A model generated the notes under the pieces. That model was not told the origin of the DNA, did no database searches, and saw only the letters and a program-made list of their open reading frames with translations. Source: Leuctra nigra (taxonomy: Eukaryota; Arthropoda; Insecta; Plecoptera; Leuctridae). Taken from it: a stretch of 64,000 nucleotides of DNA. The position numbers and the translations under genes were made by a program. How positions within the stretch are numbered: the first letter of the stretch is position 1; each line of letters starts with the position of its first letter. The DNA lies in NCBI GenBank assembly GCA_934045905.1, contig CAKOGZ010000157.1:434001-498000 (forward strand). The letters are read 5' to 3'. This document shows, in pieces, positions 11,701 through 25,300 of the stretch.

Positions 11701-14700
11701 CTACTTCTAAAGTGGCACCCCCCTATTTTTATCGAATTTTCTTGAAGCCTAACGTTATGCCGAGAAATGAAATAAAACACTTTTCGAAAATAATAGGCTT
11801 AACATTAACATGTAAAAAAAAATCTCCCCTCTGTCTCCTGGAGTCGCCCGACGTTGCCCGGTCAGATAATTTTATAATAAAGTTAGGTTAGGGTAGGTTA
11901 GCGAAGCGAGCGTAGCTGACCCTTAACAAGCTTTAACCTACAGTGACAAAAAATTGATGAAAACCTATCAGGATTGTGCCCTTCTGCTTCTGAAGGACAT
12001 AAACTAAGAAATGCGGCGTATCGGAGCGTCTGACAGAAAAAAGTGTTTCTGCACTTTTTAAGCCTCTCTCCATCATCTATATGGTGTATCATTTTCAGCT
12101 CTCTAAGAGTAATAGATTCGTCACAAAGTAGGAAACAAACTAAATTTTTTCAATATGAGCTACTTCTAAAGTGGCACCCCCCTGTTTTTATCGAATTTTC
12201 TTGAAGCCTACACAACGTTATGCCGAGAAATGTAATAAAACACTTTTCGAAAAAAAATAGGCTTAAAAACAAAATTATAAAAAAGGACCCCACGCTGCCC
12301 CCTTGGAGTCGCCCGACGCTGCCCTGTCAGATTACTATATAATAAAGTTAGGTTAATACAGGTTAGCGAAGCGAGCGTAGCTGACTCATCACAAGCTTTA
12401 ACCTCCATTGACTAAAAAATGGATGAAAACCTAGGAAATGAGGAAAATCTAAGGAACATTGTTAATTGTTACATTGTTACCTATGTAGGCTAACCTACAT
12501 TGTTGGTCAATATACATTGACAAAAAAATGGATGAAAATCTATCGGGGGTGGACCCATCAGCTTCTGAATAACATGAACAGTTAATTCCGGCGAATCGGA
12601 GAGTCTGACATAAAAAAGTGTCTCTGCACTTTTTAAGCCTCTCTCCATCATCTATATGGTGTATCATTTTCAGCTCTCTATGAGTAATAGATTCGTCACA
12701 AAGTAGGAAACAAACTAAATTTTTTCAATATGAGCTACTTCTTAAGTGGCACCCCCCTGTTTTTATCGAATTTTCTTGAAGCCTACACAACGTTATGCCG
12801 AGAAATGTAATAAAACACTTTTCGAAAAAAAATAGGCTTAAAAACAAAATTATAAAAAAGAACCCCACGCTGCCCCCTTGGAGTCGCCCGACGCTGCCCT
12901 GTCAGATTACTATATAATAAAGTTAGGTTAATACAGGTTAGCGAAGCGAGCGTAGCTGACTCATCACAAGCTTTAACCTCCATTGACTAAAAAATGGATG
13001 AAAACCTAGGAAATGAGGAAAATCTAAGGAACATTGTTAATTGTTACATTGTTACCTTTGTAGGCTAACCTACATTGTTGGTCAATATACATTGACAAAA
13101 AAATGGATGAAAATCTATCGGGGGTGGACCCATCAGCTTCTGAATAACATGAACAGTTAATTCCGGCGAATCGGAGAGTCTGACATAAAAAAGTGTTTCT
13201 GCACTTTTTAAGCCTCTCACCATCTTCTATATAGGGTAACGTTGTCAACTCTCTTAGAGTTATAGATTCGTCACAAAGTAGGAAACAAATAAAAAAATAT
13301 CAATATGAGCTACTTCTAAAGTGGCACCCCCCTATTTTTATCGAATTTTCTTGAAGCCTAACGTTATGCCGAGAAATGAAATAAAACACTTTTCGAAAAT
13401 AATAGGCTTAACATTAACATGTAAAAAAAAATCTCCCCTCTGTCTCCTGGAGTCGCCCGACGTTGCCCGGTCAGATAATTTTATAATAAAGTTAGGTTAG
13501 GGTAGGTTAGCGAAGCGAGCGAAGCGAGCGTAGCTGACCCTTAACAAGCTTTAACCTACAGTGACAAAAAATTGATGAAAACCTATCAGGATTGTGCCCT
13601 TCTGCTTCTGAAGGACATAAACTAAGAAATGCGGCGTATCGGAGCGTCTGACAGAAAAAAGTGTTTCTGCACTTTTTAAGCCTCTCTCCATCATCTATAT
13701 GGTGTATCATTTTCAGCTCTCTAAGAGTAATAGATTCGTCACAAAGTAGGAAACAAACTAAATTTTTTCAATATGAGCTACTTCTAAAGTGGCACCCCCC
13801 TGTTTTTATCGAATTTTCTTGAAGCCTACACAACGTTATGCCGAGAAATGTAATAAAACACTTTTCGAAAAAAAATAGGCTTAAAAACAAAATTATAAAA
13901 AAGGACCCCACGCTGCCCCCTTGGATTCGCCCGACGCTGCCCTGTCAGATTACTATATAATAAAGTTAGGTTAATACAGGTTAGCGAAGCGAGCGTAGCT
14001 GACTCATCACAAGCTTTAACCTCCATTGACTAAAAAATGGATGAAAACCTAGGAAATGAGGAAAATCTAAGGAACATTGTTAATTGTTACATTGTTACCT
14101 ATGTAGGCTAACCTACATTGTTGGTCAATATACATTGACAAAAAAATGGATGAAAATCTATCGGGGGTGGACCCATCAGCTTCTGAATAACATGAACAGT
14201 TAATTCCGGCGAATCGGAGAGTCTGACATAAAAAAGTGTCTCTGCACTTTTTAAGCCTCTCTCCATCATCTATATGGTGTATCATTTTCAGCTCTCTATG
14301 AGTAATAGATTCGTCACAAAGTAGGAAACAAACTAAATTTTTTCAATATGAGCTACTTCTTAAGTGGCACCCCTCTGTTTTTATCGAATTTTCTTGAAGC
14401 CTACACAACGTTATGCCGAGAAATGTAATAAAACACTTTTCGAAAAAAAATAGGCTTAAAAACAAAATTATAAAAAAGAACCCCACGCTGCCCCCTTGGA
14501 GTCGCCCGACGCTGCCCTGTCAGATTACTATATAATAAAGTTAGGTTAATACAGGTTAGCGAAGCGAGCGTAGCTGACTCATCACAAGCTTTAACCTCCA
14601 TTGACTAAAAAATGGATGAAAACCTAGGAAATGAGGAAAATCTAAGGAACATTGTTAATTGTTACATTGTTACTTTTGTAGGCTAACCTACATTGTTGGT

Positions 14701-14927
14701 CAATATACATTGACAAAAAAATGGATGAAAATCTATCGGGGGTGGACCCATCAGCTTCTGAATAACATGAACAGTTAATTCCGGCGAATCGGAGAGTCTG
14801 ACATAAAAAAGTGTTTCTGCACTTTTTAAGCCTCTCACCATCTACTATATAGGGTAACGTTGTCAACTCTTTTAGAGTTATAGATTCGTCACAAAGTAGG
14901 AAACAAATAAAAAAATATCAATATGAG
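11701..14927. repeat. 3.24-kb superblock X3 (3227 bp)
   Basis: S-Lc-Lb-S-Lc-Lb, matching X2 in order and in the private variants of its last two L units. Its first S unit (11701-12159) is 459 bp because it has one GCGAAGCGA copy (11901-11909) in place of two. It also lacks the A-rich insertion seen in the first S unit of X1 and X2. Together these account for the 10-bp shorter block. Confidence 0.85.
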
Positions 14928-17900
14928 CTACTTCTAAAGTGGCACCCCCCTATTTTTATCGAATTTTCTTGAAGCCTAACGTTATGCCGAGAAATGAAAT
15001 AAAACACTTTTCGAAAATAATAGGCTTAACAATAACATGTAAAAAAAAATCTCCCCTCTGTCTCCTGGAGTCGCCCGACGTTGCCCGGTCAGATAATTTT
15101 ATAATAAAGTTAGGTTAGGGTAGGTTAGCGAAGCGAGCGAAGCGAGCGTAGCTGACCCTTAACAAGCTTTAACCTACAGTGACAAAAAATTGATGAAAAC
15201 CTATCAGGATTGTGCCCTTCTGCTTCTGAAGGACATAAACTAAGAAATGCGGCGTATCGGAGCGTCTGACAGAAAAAAGTGTATCTGCACTTTTTAAGCC
15301 TCTCTCCATCATCCATATGGTGTATCATTTTCAGCTCTCTAAGAGTAATAGATTCGACACAAAGTAGGAAACAAACAAAACTTTTACAATATGACCTACT
15401 TCTAAAGTGGCACCCCCCTGTTTTTATCGAATTTTCTTGATGCCTACACAACGTTATGCCGAGAAATGTAATAAAACACTTTTCGAAAAAAAATAGGCTT
15501 ATAAATAAAATTATAAAAAAGAACCCCACTCTGCCCCCTTGGAGTCGCCCGACGCTGCCCCGTCAGATTATTATATAATAAAGTTAGGTTAATACAGGTT
15601 AGCGAAGCGAGCGTAGCTGACTCATCACAAGCTTTAACCTCCATTGACTAAAAAATGGATGAAAACCTAGGAAATGAGGAAAATCTAAGGAACATTGTTA
15701 ATTGTTACATTGTTTCCTTTGTAGGCTAACCTACATTGTTGGTCAATATACATTGACAAAAAAATGGATGAAAAACTATCGGGGGTGGACCCATCAGCTT
15801 CTGAATATCATGAACAGTTAATTCCGGCGAATCGGAGAGTCTGACATAAAAAAGTGTTTCTGCACTTTTTAAGCCTCTCTCCATCATCTATATGGTGTAT
15901 CATTTTCAGCTCTCTAAGAGTAATAGATTCGTCACAAAGTAGGAAACAAACTAAATTTTTTCAATATGAGCTACTTCTAAAGTGGCACCCCCCTGTTTTT
16001 ATCGAATTTTCTTGAAGCCTACACAACGTTATGCCGAGAAATGTAATAAAACACTTTTCGAAAAAAAATAGGCTTAAAAACAAAATTATAAAAAAGAACC
16101 CCACGCTGCCCCCTTGGAGTCGCCCGACGCTGCCCTGTCAGATTACTATATAATAAAGTTAGGTTAATACAGGTTAGCGAAGCGAGCGTAGCTGACTCAT
16201 CACAAGCTTTAACCTCCATTGACTAAAAAATGGATGAAAACCTAGGAAATGAGGAAAATCTAAGGAACATTGTTAATTGTTACATTGTTACCTTTGTAGG
16301 CTAACCTACATTGTTGGTCAATATACATTGACAAAAAAATGGATGAAAATCTATCGGGGGTGGACCCATCAGCTTCTGAATAACATGAACAGTTAATTCC
16401 GGCGAATCGGAGAGTCTGACATAAAAAAGTGTTTCTGCACTTTTTAAGCCTCTCACCATCTACTATATAGGGTAACGTTGTCAACTCTCTTAGAGTTATA
16501 GATTCGTCACAAAGTAGGAAACAAATAAAAAAATATCAATATGAGCTACTTCTAAAGTGGCACCCCCCTATTTTTATCGAATTTTCTTGAAGCCTAACGT
16601 TATGCCGAGAAATGAATAAAACACTTTTCGAAAATAATAGGCTTAACATTAACATGTAAAAAAAAATCTCCCCTCTGTCTCCTGGAGTCGCCCGACGTTG
16701 CCCGGTCAGATAATTTTATAATAAAGTTAGGTTAGGGTAGGTTAGCGAAGCGAGCGATGCGAGCGTAGCTGACCCTTAACAAGCTTTAACCTACAGTGAC
16801 AAAAAATTAATGAAAACCTATCAGGATTGTGCCCTTCTGCTTCTGAAGGACATAAACTAAGAAATGGGGCGTATCGGAGCGTCTGACAGAAAAAAGTGTT
16901 TCTGCACTTTTTAAGCCTCTCTCCATCATTCATATGGTGTATCATTTTCAGCTCTCTAAGAGTAATAGATTCGTCACAAAGTAGGAAACAAACAAAACTT
17001 TTTCAATATGACCTACTTCTAAAGTGGCACCCCCCTGTTTTTATCGAATTTTCTTGATGCCTACACAACGTTATGCCGAGAAATGTAATAAAACACTTTT
17101 CGAAAAAAAATAGGCTTATAAATAAAATTATAAAAAAGAACCCCACTCTGCCCCCTTGGAGTCGCCCGACGCTGCCCCGTCAGATTATTATATAATAAAG
17201 TTAGGTTAATACAGGTTAGCGAAGCGAGCGTAGCTGACTCATCACAAGCTTTAACCTCCATTGACTAAAAAATTGATGAAAACCTAGGAAATGAGGAAAA
17301 TCTAAGGAACATTGTTAATTGTTACATTGTTTCCTTTGTAGGCTAACCTACATTGTTGGTCAATATACATTGACAAAAAAATGGAAGAAAAACTATCGGG
17401 GGTGGACCCATCAGCTTCTGAATATCATGAACAGTTAATTCCGGCGAATCGGAGAGTCTGACATAAAAAAGTGTTTCTGCACTTTTTAAGCCTCTCTCCA
17501 TCATCTATATGGTGTATCATTTTCAGCTCTCTAAGAGTAATAGATTCGTCACAAAGTAGGAAACAAACTAAATTTTTTCAATATGAGCTACTTCTAAAGT
17601 GGCACCCCCCTGTTTTTATCGAATTTTCTTGAAGCCTACACAACGTTATGCCGAGAAATGTAATAAAACACTTTTCGAAAAAAATAGGCTTAAAAACAAA
17701 ATTATAAAATAGAACCCCACGCTGCCCCCTTGGAGTCGCCCGACGCTGCCCTGTCAGATTACTATATAATAAAGTTAGGTTAATACAGGTTAGCGAAGCG
17801 AGCGTAGCTGACTCATCACAAGCTTTAACCTCCATTGACTAAAAAATGGATGAAAACCTAGGAAATGAGGAAAATCTAAGGAACATTGTTAATTGTTACA

Positions 17901-18161
17901 TTGTTACCTTTGTAGGCTAACCTACATTGTTGGTCAATATACATTGACAAAAAAATGGATGAAAATCTATCGGGGGTGGACCCATCAGCTTCTGAATAAC
18001 ATGAACAGTTAATTCCGGCGAATCGGAGAGTCTGACATAAAAAAGTGTTTCTGCACTTTTTAAGCCTCTCACCATCTACTATATAGGGTAACGTTGTCAA
18101 CTCTCTAAGAGTTATAGATTCGTCACAAAGTAGGAAACAAATAAAAAAATATCAATATGAG
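14928..18161. repeat. Two canonical S-La-Lb trimers
   Basis: Units: S 14928, La 15396, Lb 15971, then S 16546, La 17013, Lb 17588. Small length changes come from homopolymers: AATGAATAAAAC near 16612 has lost one A (467-bp S), and the A run near 17680 is one base short (574-bp L). In the first S/La pair a minus-strand frame runs open for 134 codons (15125-15529), because the variant ACTTTTACAATATG removes a stop usually present there. I do not regard it as a gene. Confidence 0.88.
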
Positions 18162-20247
18162 CTACTTCTAAAGTGGCACCCTCCTATTTTTATCGAATTT
18201 TCTTGAAGCCTAACGTTATGCCGAGAAATGAAATAAAACACTTTTCGAAAATAATAGGCTTAACATTAACATGTAAAAAAAAATCTCCCCTCTGTCTCCT
18301 GGAGTCGCCCGACGTTGCCCGGTCAGATAATTTTATAATAAAGTTAGGTTAGGGTAGGTTAGCGAAGCGAGCGAAGCGAGCGTAGCTGACCCTTAACAAG
18401 CTTTAACCTACAGTGACAAAAAATTGATGAAAACCTATCAGGATTGTGCCCTTCTGCTTCTGAAGGACATAAACTAAGAAATGCGGCGTATCGGAGCGTC
18501 TGACAGAAAAAAGTGTTTCTGCACTTTTTAAGCCTCTCTCCATCATCTATATGGTGTATCATTTTCAGCTCTCTAAGAGTAATAGATTCGTCACAAAGTA
18601 GGAAACAAACTAAATTTTTTCAATATGAGCTACTTCTAAAGTGGCACCCCCCTGTTTTTATCGAATTTTCTTGAAGCCTAACGTTATGCCGAGGAATGAA
18701 ATAAAACACTTTTCGAAAATAATAGGCTTAACATTAACATGTAAAAAAAAATCTCCCCTCTGTCTCCTGGAGTCGCCCGACGTTGCCCGGTCAGATAATT
18801 TTATAATAAAGTTAGGTTAGGGTAGGTTAGCGAAGCGAGCGAAGCGAGCGTAGCTGACCCTTAACAAGCTTTAACCTACAGTGACAAAAAATTGATGAAA
18901 ACCTATCAGGATTGTGCCCTTCTGCTTCTGAAGGACATAAACTAAGAAATGCGGCGTATCGGAGCGTCTGACAGAAAAAAGTGTTTCTGCACTTTTTAAG
19001 CCTCTCTCCATCATCTATATGGTGTATCATTTTCAGCTCTCTAAGAGTAATAGATTCGTCACAAAGTAGGAAACAAACTAAATTTTTTCAATATGAGCTA
19101 CTTCTAAAGTGGCACCCCCCTGTTTTTATCGAATTTTCTTGAAGCCTACACAACGTTATGCCGAGAAATGTAATAAAACACTTTTCGAAAAAAAATAGGC
19201 TTAAAAACAAAATTATAAAAAAGGACCCCACGCTGCCCCCTTGGAGTCGCCCGACGCTGCCCTGTCAGATTACTATATAATAAAGTTAGGTTAATACAGG
19301 TTAGCGAAGCGAGCGTAGCTGACTCATCACAAGCTTTAACCTCCATTGACTAAAAAATGGATGAAAACCTAGGAAATGAGGAAAATCTAAGGAACATTGT
19401 TAATTGTTACATTGTTACCTATGTAGGCTAACCTACATTGTTGGTCAATATACATTGACAAAAAAATGGATGAAAATCTATCGGGGGTGGACCCATCAGC
19501 TTCTGAATAACATGAACAGTTAATTCCGGCGAATCGGAGAGTCTGACATAAAAAAGTGTCTCTGCACTTTTTAAGCCTCTCTCCATCATCTATATGGTGT
19601 ATCATTTTCAGCTCTCTATGAGTAATAGATTCGTCACAAAGTAGGAAACAAACTAAATTTTTTCAATATGAGCTACTTCTTAAGTGGCACCCCCCTGTTT
19701 TTATCGAATTTTCTTGAAGCCTACACAACGTTATGCCGAGAAATGTAATAAAACACTTTTCGAAAAAAAATAGGCTTAAAAACAAAATTATAAAAAAGAA
19801 CCCCACGCTGCCCCCTTGGAGTCGCCCGACGCTGCCCTGTCAGATTACTATATAATAAAGTTAGGTTAATACAGGTTAGCGAAGCGAGCGTAGCTGACTC
19901 ATCACAAGCTTTAACCTCCATTGACTAAAAAATGGATGAAAACCTAGGAAATGAGGAAAATCTAAGGAACATTGTTAATTGTTACATTGTTACCTTTGTA
20001 GGCTAACCTACATTGTTGGTCAATATACATTGACAAAAAAATGGATGAAAATCTATCGGGGGTGGACCCATCAGCTTCTGAATAACATGAACAGTTAATT
20101 CCGGCGAATCGGAGAGTCTGACATAAAAAAGTGTTTCTGCACTTTTTAAGCCTCTCACCATCTACTATATAGGGTAACGTTGTCAACTCTCTTAGAGTTA
20201 TAGATTCGTCACAAAGTAGGAAACAAATAAAAAAATATCAATATGAG
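18162..20247. repeat. S-S-Lc-Lb tetramer (2086 bp)
   Basis: S 18162, S 18630, Lc 19098, Lb 19673. The first S is the GAGAAATG subtype and the second the GAGGAATG subtype. The second S begins with the L-like lead-in ACTAAATTTTTTCAATATG. The same tetramer length follows immediately downstream. Confidence 0.87.
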
Positions 20248-22333
20248 CTACTTCTAAAGTGGCACCCTCCTATTTTTATCGAATTTTCTTGAAGCCTAAC
20301 GTTATGCCGAGAAATGAAATAAAACACTTTTCGAAAATAATAGGCTTAACATTAACATGTAAAAAAAAATCTCCCCTCTGTCTCCTGGAGTCGCCCGACG
20401 TTGCCCGGTCAGATAATTTTATAATAAAGTTAGGTTAGGGTAGGTTAGCGAAGCGAGCGAAGCGAGCGTAGCTGACCCTTAACAAGCTTTAACCTACAGT
20501 GACAAAAAATTGATGAAAACCTATCAGGATTGTGCCCTTCTGCTTCTGAAGGACATAAACTAAGAAATGCGGCGTATCGGAGCGTCTGACAGAAAAAAGT
20601 GTTTCTGCACTTTTTAAGCCTCTCTCCATCATCTATATGGTGTATCATTTTCAGCTCTCTAAGAGTAATAGATTCGTCACAAAGTAGGAAACAAACTAAA
20701 TTTTTTCAATATGAGCTACTTCTAAAGTGGCACCCCCCTGTTTTTATCGAATTTTCTTGAAGCCTAACGTTATGCCGAGGAATGAAATAAAACACTTTTC
20801 GAAAATAATAGGCTTAACATTAACAAGTAAAAAAAAATCTCCCCTCTGTCTCCTGGAGTCGCCCGACGTTGCCCGGTCAGATAATTTTATAATAAAGTTA
20901 GGTTAGGGTAGGTTAGCGAAGCGAGCGAAGCGAGCGTAGCTGACCCTTAACAAGCTTTAACCTACAGTGACAAAAAATTGATGAAAACCTATCAGGATTG
21001 TGCCCTTCTGCTTCTGAAGGACATAAACTAAGAAATGCGGCGTATCGGAGCGTCTGACAGAAAAAAGTGTTTCTGCACTTTTTAAGCCTCTCTCCATCAT
21101 CCATATGGTGTATCATTTTCAGCTCTCTAAGAGTAATAGATTCGTCACAAAGTAGGAAACAAACAAAACTTTTTCAATATGACCTACTTCTAAAGTGGCA
21201 CCCCCCTGTTTTTATCGAATTTTCTTGATGCCTACACAACGTTATGCCGAGAAATGTAATAAAACACTTTTCGAAAAAAAATAGGCTTATAAATAAAATT
21301 ATAAAAAAGAACCCCACTCTGCCCCCTTGGAGTCGCCCGACGCTGCCCCGTCAGATTATTATATAATAAAGTTAGGTTAATACAGGTTAGCGAAGCGAGC
21401 GTAGCTGACTCATCACAAGCTTTAACCTCCATTGACTAAAAAATGGATGAAAACCTAGGAAATGAGGAAAATCTAAGGAACATTGTTAATTGTTACATTG
21501 TTTCCTTTGTAGGCTAACCTACATTGTTGGTCAATATACATTGACAAAAAAATGGAAGAAAAACTATCGGGGGTGGACCCATCAGCTTCTGAATATCATG
21601 AACAGTTAATTCCGGCGAATCGGAGAGTCTGACATAAAAAAGTGTTTCTGCACTTTTTAAGCCTCTCTCCATCATCTATATGGTGTATCATTTTCAGCTC
21701 TCTAAGAGTAATAGATTCGTCACAAAGTAGGAAACAAACTAAATTTTTTCAATATGAGCTACTTCTAAAGTGGCACCCCCCTGTTTTTATCGAATTTTCT
21801 TGAAGCCTACACAACGTTATGCCGAGAAATGTAATAAAACACTTTTCGAAAAAAAATAGGCTTAAAAACAAAATTATAAAATAGAACCCCACGCTGCCCC
21901 CTTGGAGTCGCCCGACGCTGCCCTGTCAGATTACTATATAATAAAGTTAGGTTAATACAGGTTAGCGAAGCGAGCGTAGCTGACTCATCACAAGCTTTAA
22001 CCTTCATTGACTAAAAAATGGATGAAAACCTAGGAAATGAGGAAAATCTAAGGAACATTGTTAATTGTTACATTGTTACCTTTGTAGGCTAACCTACATT
22101 GTTGGTCAATATACATTGACAAAAAAATGGATGAAAATCTATCGGGGGTGGACCCATCAGCTTCTGAATAACATGAACAGTTAATTCCGGCGAATCGGAG
22201 AGTCTGACATAAAAAAGTGTTTCTGCACTTTTTAAGCCTCTCACCATCTACTATATAGGGTAACGTTGTCAACTCTCTTAGAGTTATAGATTCGTCACAA
22301 AGTAGGAAACAAATAAAAAAATATCAATATGAG
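20248..22333. repeat. S-S-La-Lb tetramer (2086 bp)
   Basis: S 20248, S 20716, La 21184, Lb 21759. It has the same length and S-S order as the preceding tetramer, but La takes the place of Lc. The variant CACCCTCCTATTTTT marks the first S of both tetramers (near 18179 and 20264) and the S at 22334, linking the three by descent. Confidence 0.85.
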
Positions 22334-25300
22334 CTACTTCTAAAGTGGCACCCTCCTATTTTTATCGAATTTTCTTGAAGCCTAACGTTATGCCGAGAAA
22401 TGAAATAAAACACTTTTCGAAAATAATAGGCTTAACATTAACATGTAAAAAAAAATCTCCCCTCTGTCTCCTGGAGTCGCCCGACGTTGCCCGGTCAGAT
22501 AATTTTATAATAAAGTTAGGTTAGGGTAGGTTAGCGAAGCGAGCGAAGCGAGTGTAGCTGACCCTTAACAAGCTTTAACCTACAGTGACAAAAAATTGAT
22601 GAAAACCTATCAGGATTGTGCCCTTCTGCTTCTGAAGGACATAAACTAAGAAATGCGGCGTATCGGAGCGTCTGACAGAAAAAAGTGTTTCTGCACTTTT
22701 TAAGCCTCTCTCCATCATCTATATGGTGTATCATTTTCAGCTCTCTAAGAGTAATAGATTCGTCACAAAGTAGGAAACAAACTAAATTTTTTCAATATGA
22801 GCTACTTCTAAAGTGGCACCCCCCTGTTTTTATCGAATTTTCTTGAAGCCTAACGTTATGCCGAGGAATGAAATAAAACACTTTTCGAAAATAATAGGCT
22901 TATAAATAAAATTATAAAAAAGAACCCCACTCTGCCCCCTTGGAGTCGCCCGACGCTGCCCCGTCAGATTATTATATAATAAAGTTAGGTTAATACAGGT
23001 TAGCGAAGCGAGCGTAGCTGACTCATCACAAGCTTTAACCTCCATTGACTAAAAAATGGATGAAAACCTAGGAAATGAGGAAAATCTAAGGAACATTGTT
23101 AATTGTTACATTGTTACCTATGTAGGCTAACCTACATTGTTGGTCAATATACATTGACAAAAAAATGGATGAAAAACTATCGGGGGTGGACCCATCAGCT
23201 TCTGAATATCATAAACAGTTAATTCCGGCGAATCGGAGAGTCTGACATAAAAAAGTGTTTCTGCACTTTTTAAGCCTCTCTCCATCATCTATATGGTGTA
23301 TCATTTTCAGCTCTCTAAGAGTAATAGATTCGTCACAAAGTAGGAAACAAACTAAATTTTTTCAATATGAGCTACTTCTAAAGTGGCCCCCCCCTGTTTT
23401 TATCGAATTTTCTTGAAGCCTACACAACGTTATGCCGAGAAATGTAATAAAACACTTTTCGAAAAAAAATAGGCTTAAAAACAAAATTATAAAAAAGAAC
23501 CCCACGCTGCCCCCTTGGAGTCGCCCGACGCTGCCCTGTCAGATTACTATATAATAAAGTTTGGTTAATACATGTTAGCGAAGCGAGCGTAGCTGACTCA
23601 TCACAAGCTTTAACCTCCATTGATTAAAAAATGGATGAAAACCTAGGAAATGAGGAAAATCTAAGGAACATTGTTAATTGTTACATTGTTACCTTTGTAG
23701 GCTAACCTACATTGTTGGTCAATATACATTGACAAAAAAATGGATGAAAATCTATCGGGGGTGGACCCATCAGCTTCTGAATAACATGAACAGTTAATTC
23801 CGGCGAATCGGAGAGTCTGACATAAAAAAGTGTTTCTGCACTTTTTAAGCCTCTCACCATCTACTATATAGGGTAACGTTGTCAACTCTCTTAGAGTTAT
23901 AGATTCGTCACAAAGTAGGAAACAAATAAAAAAATATCAATATGAGCTACTTCTAAAGTGGCACCCCCCTATTTTTATCGAATTTTCTTGAAGCCTAACG
24001 TTATGCCGAGAAATGAAATAAAACACTTTTCGAAAATAATAGGCTTAACATTAACATGTAAAAAAAAATCTCCCCTCTGTCTCCTGGAGTCGCCCGACGT
24101 TGCCCGGTCAGATAATTTTATAATAAAGTTAGGTTAGGGTAGGTTAGCGAAGCGAGCGAAGCGAGCGTAGCTGACCCTTAACAAGCTTTAAACTACAGTG
24201 ACAAAAAATTGATGAAAACCTATCAGGATTGTGCCCTTCTGCTTCTGAAGGACATAAACTAAGAAATGCGGCGTATCGGAGCGTCTGACAGAAAAAAGTG
24301 TTTCTGCACTTTTTAAGCCTCTCTCCATCATCTATATGGTGTATCATTTTCAGCCCTCTAAGAGTAATAGATTCGTCACAAAGTAGGAAACAAACTAAAT
24401 TTTTTCAATATGAGCTACTTCTAAAGTGGCACCCCCCTGTTTTTATCGAATTTTCTTGATGCCTACACAACGTTATGCCGAGAAATGTAATAAAACACTT
24501 TTCGAAAAAAATAGGCTTATAAATAAAATTATAAAAAAGAACCCCACTCTGCCCCCTTGGAGTCGCCCGACGCTGCCCCGTCAGATTATTATATAATAAA
24601 GTTAGGTTAATACAGGTTAGCGAAGCGAGCGTAGCTGACTCATCACAAGCTTTAACCTCCATTGACTAAAAAATGGATGAAAACCTAGGAAATGAGGAAA
24701 ATCTAAGGAACATTGTTAATTGTTACATTGTTACCTATGTAGGCTAACCTACATTGTTGGTCAATATACATTGACAAAAAAATGGATGAAAAACTATCGG
24801 GGGTGGACCCATCAGCTTCTGAATATCATAAACAGTTAATTCCGGCGAATCGGAGAGTCTGACATAAAAAAGTGTTTCTGCACTTTTTAAGCCTCTCTCC
24901 ATCATCTATATGGTGTATCATTTTCAGCTCTCTAAGAGTAATAGATTCGTCACAAAGTAGGAAACAAACTAAATTTTTTCAATATGAGCTACTTCTAAAG
25001 TGGCCCCCCCCCCTGTTTTTATCGAATTTTCTTGAAGCCTACACAACGTTATGCCGAGAAATGTAATAAAACACTTTTCGAAAAAAAATAGGCTTAAAAA
25101 CAAAATTATAAAAAAGAACCCCACGCTGCCCCCTTGGAGTCGCCCGACGCTGCCCTGTCAGATTACTATATAATAAAGTTAGGTTAATACAGGTTAGCGA
25201 AGCGAGCGTAGCTGACTCATCACAAGCTTTAACCTCCATTGATTAAAAAATGGATGAAAACCTAGGAAATGAGGAAAATCTAAGGAACATTGTTAATTGT

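Noticed and set aside
15125..15529. Open frame of 134 codons on the minus strand (also 27956-28360)
   Set aside because: It arises because one local variant (ACTTTTACAATATG) removes a stop between two ordinary repeat frames.
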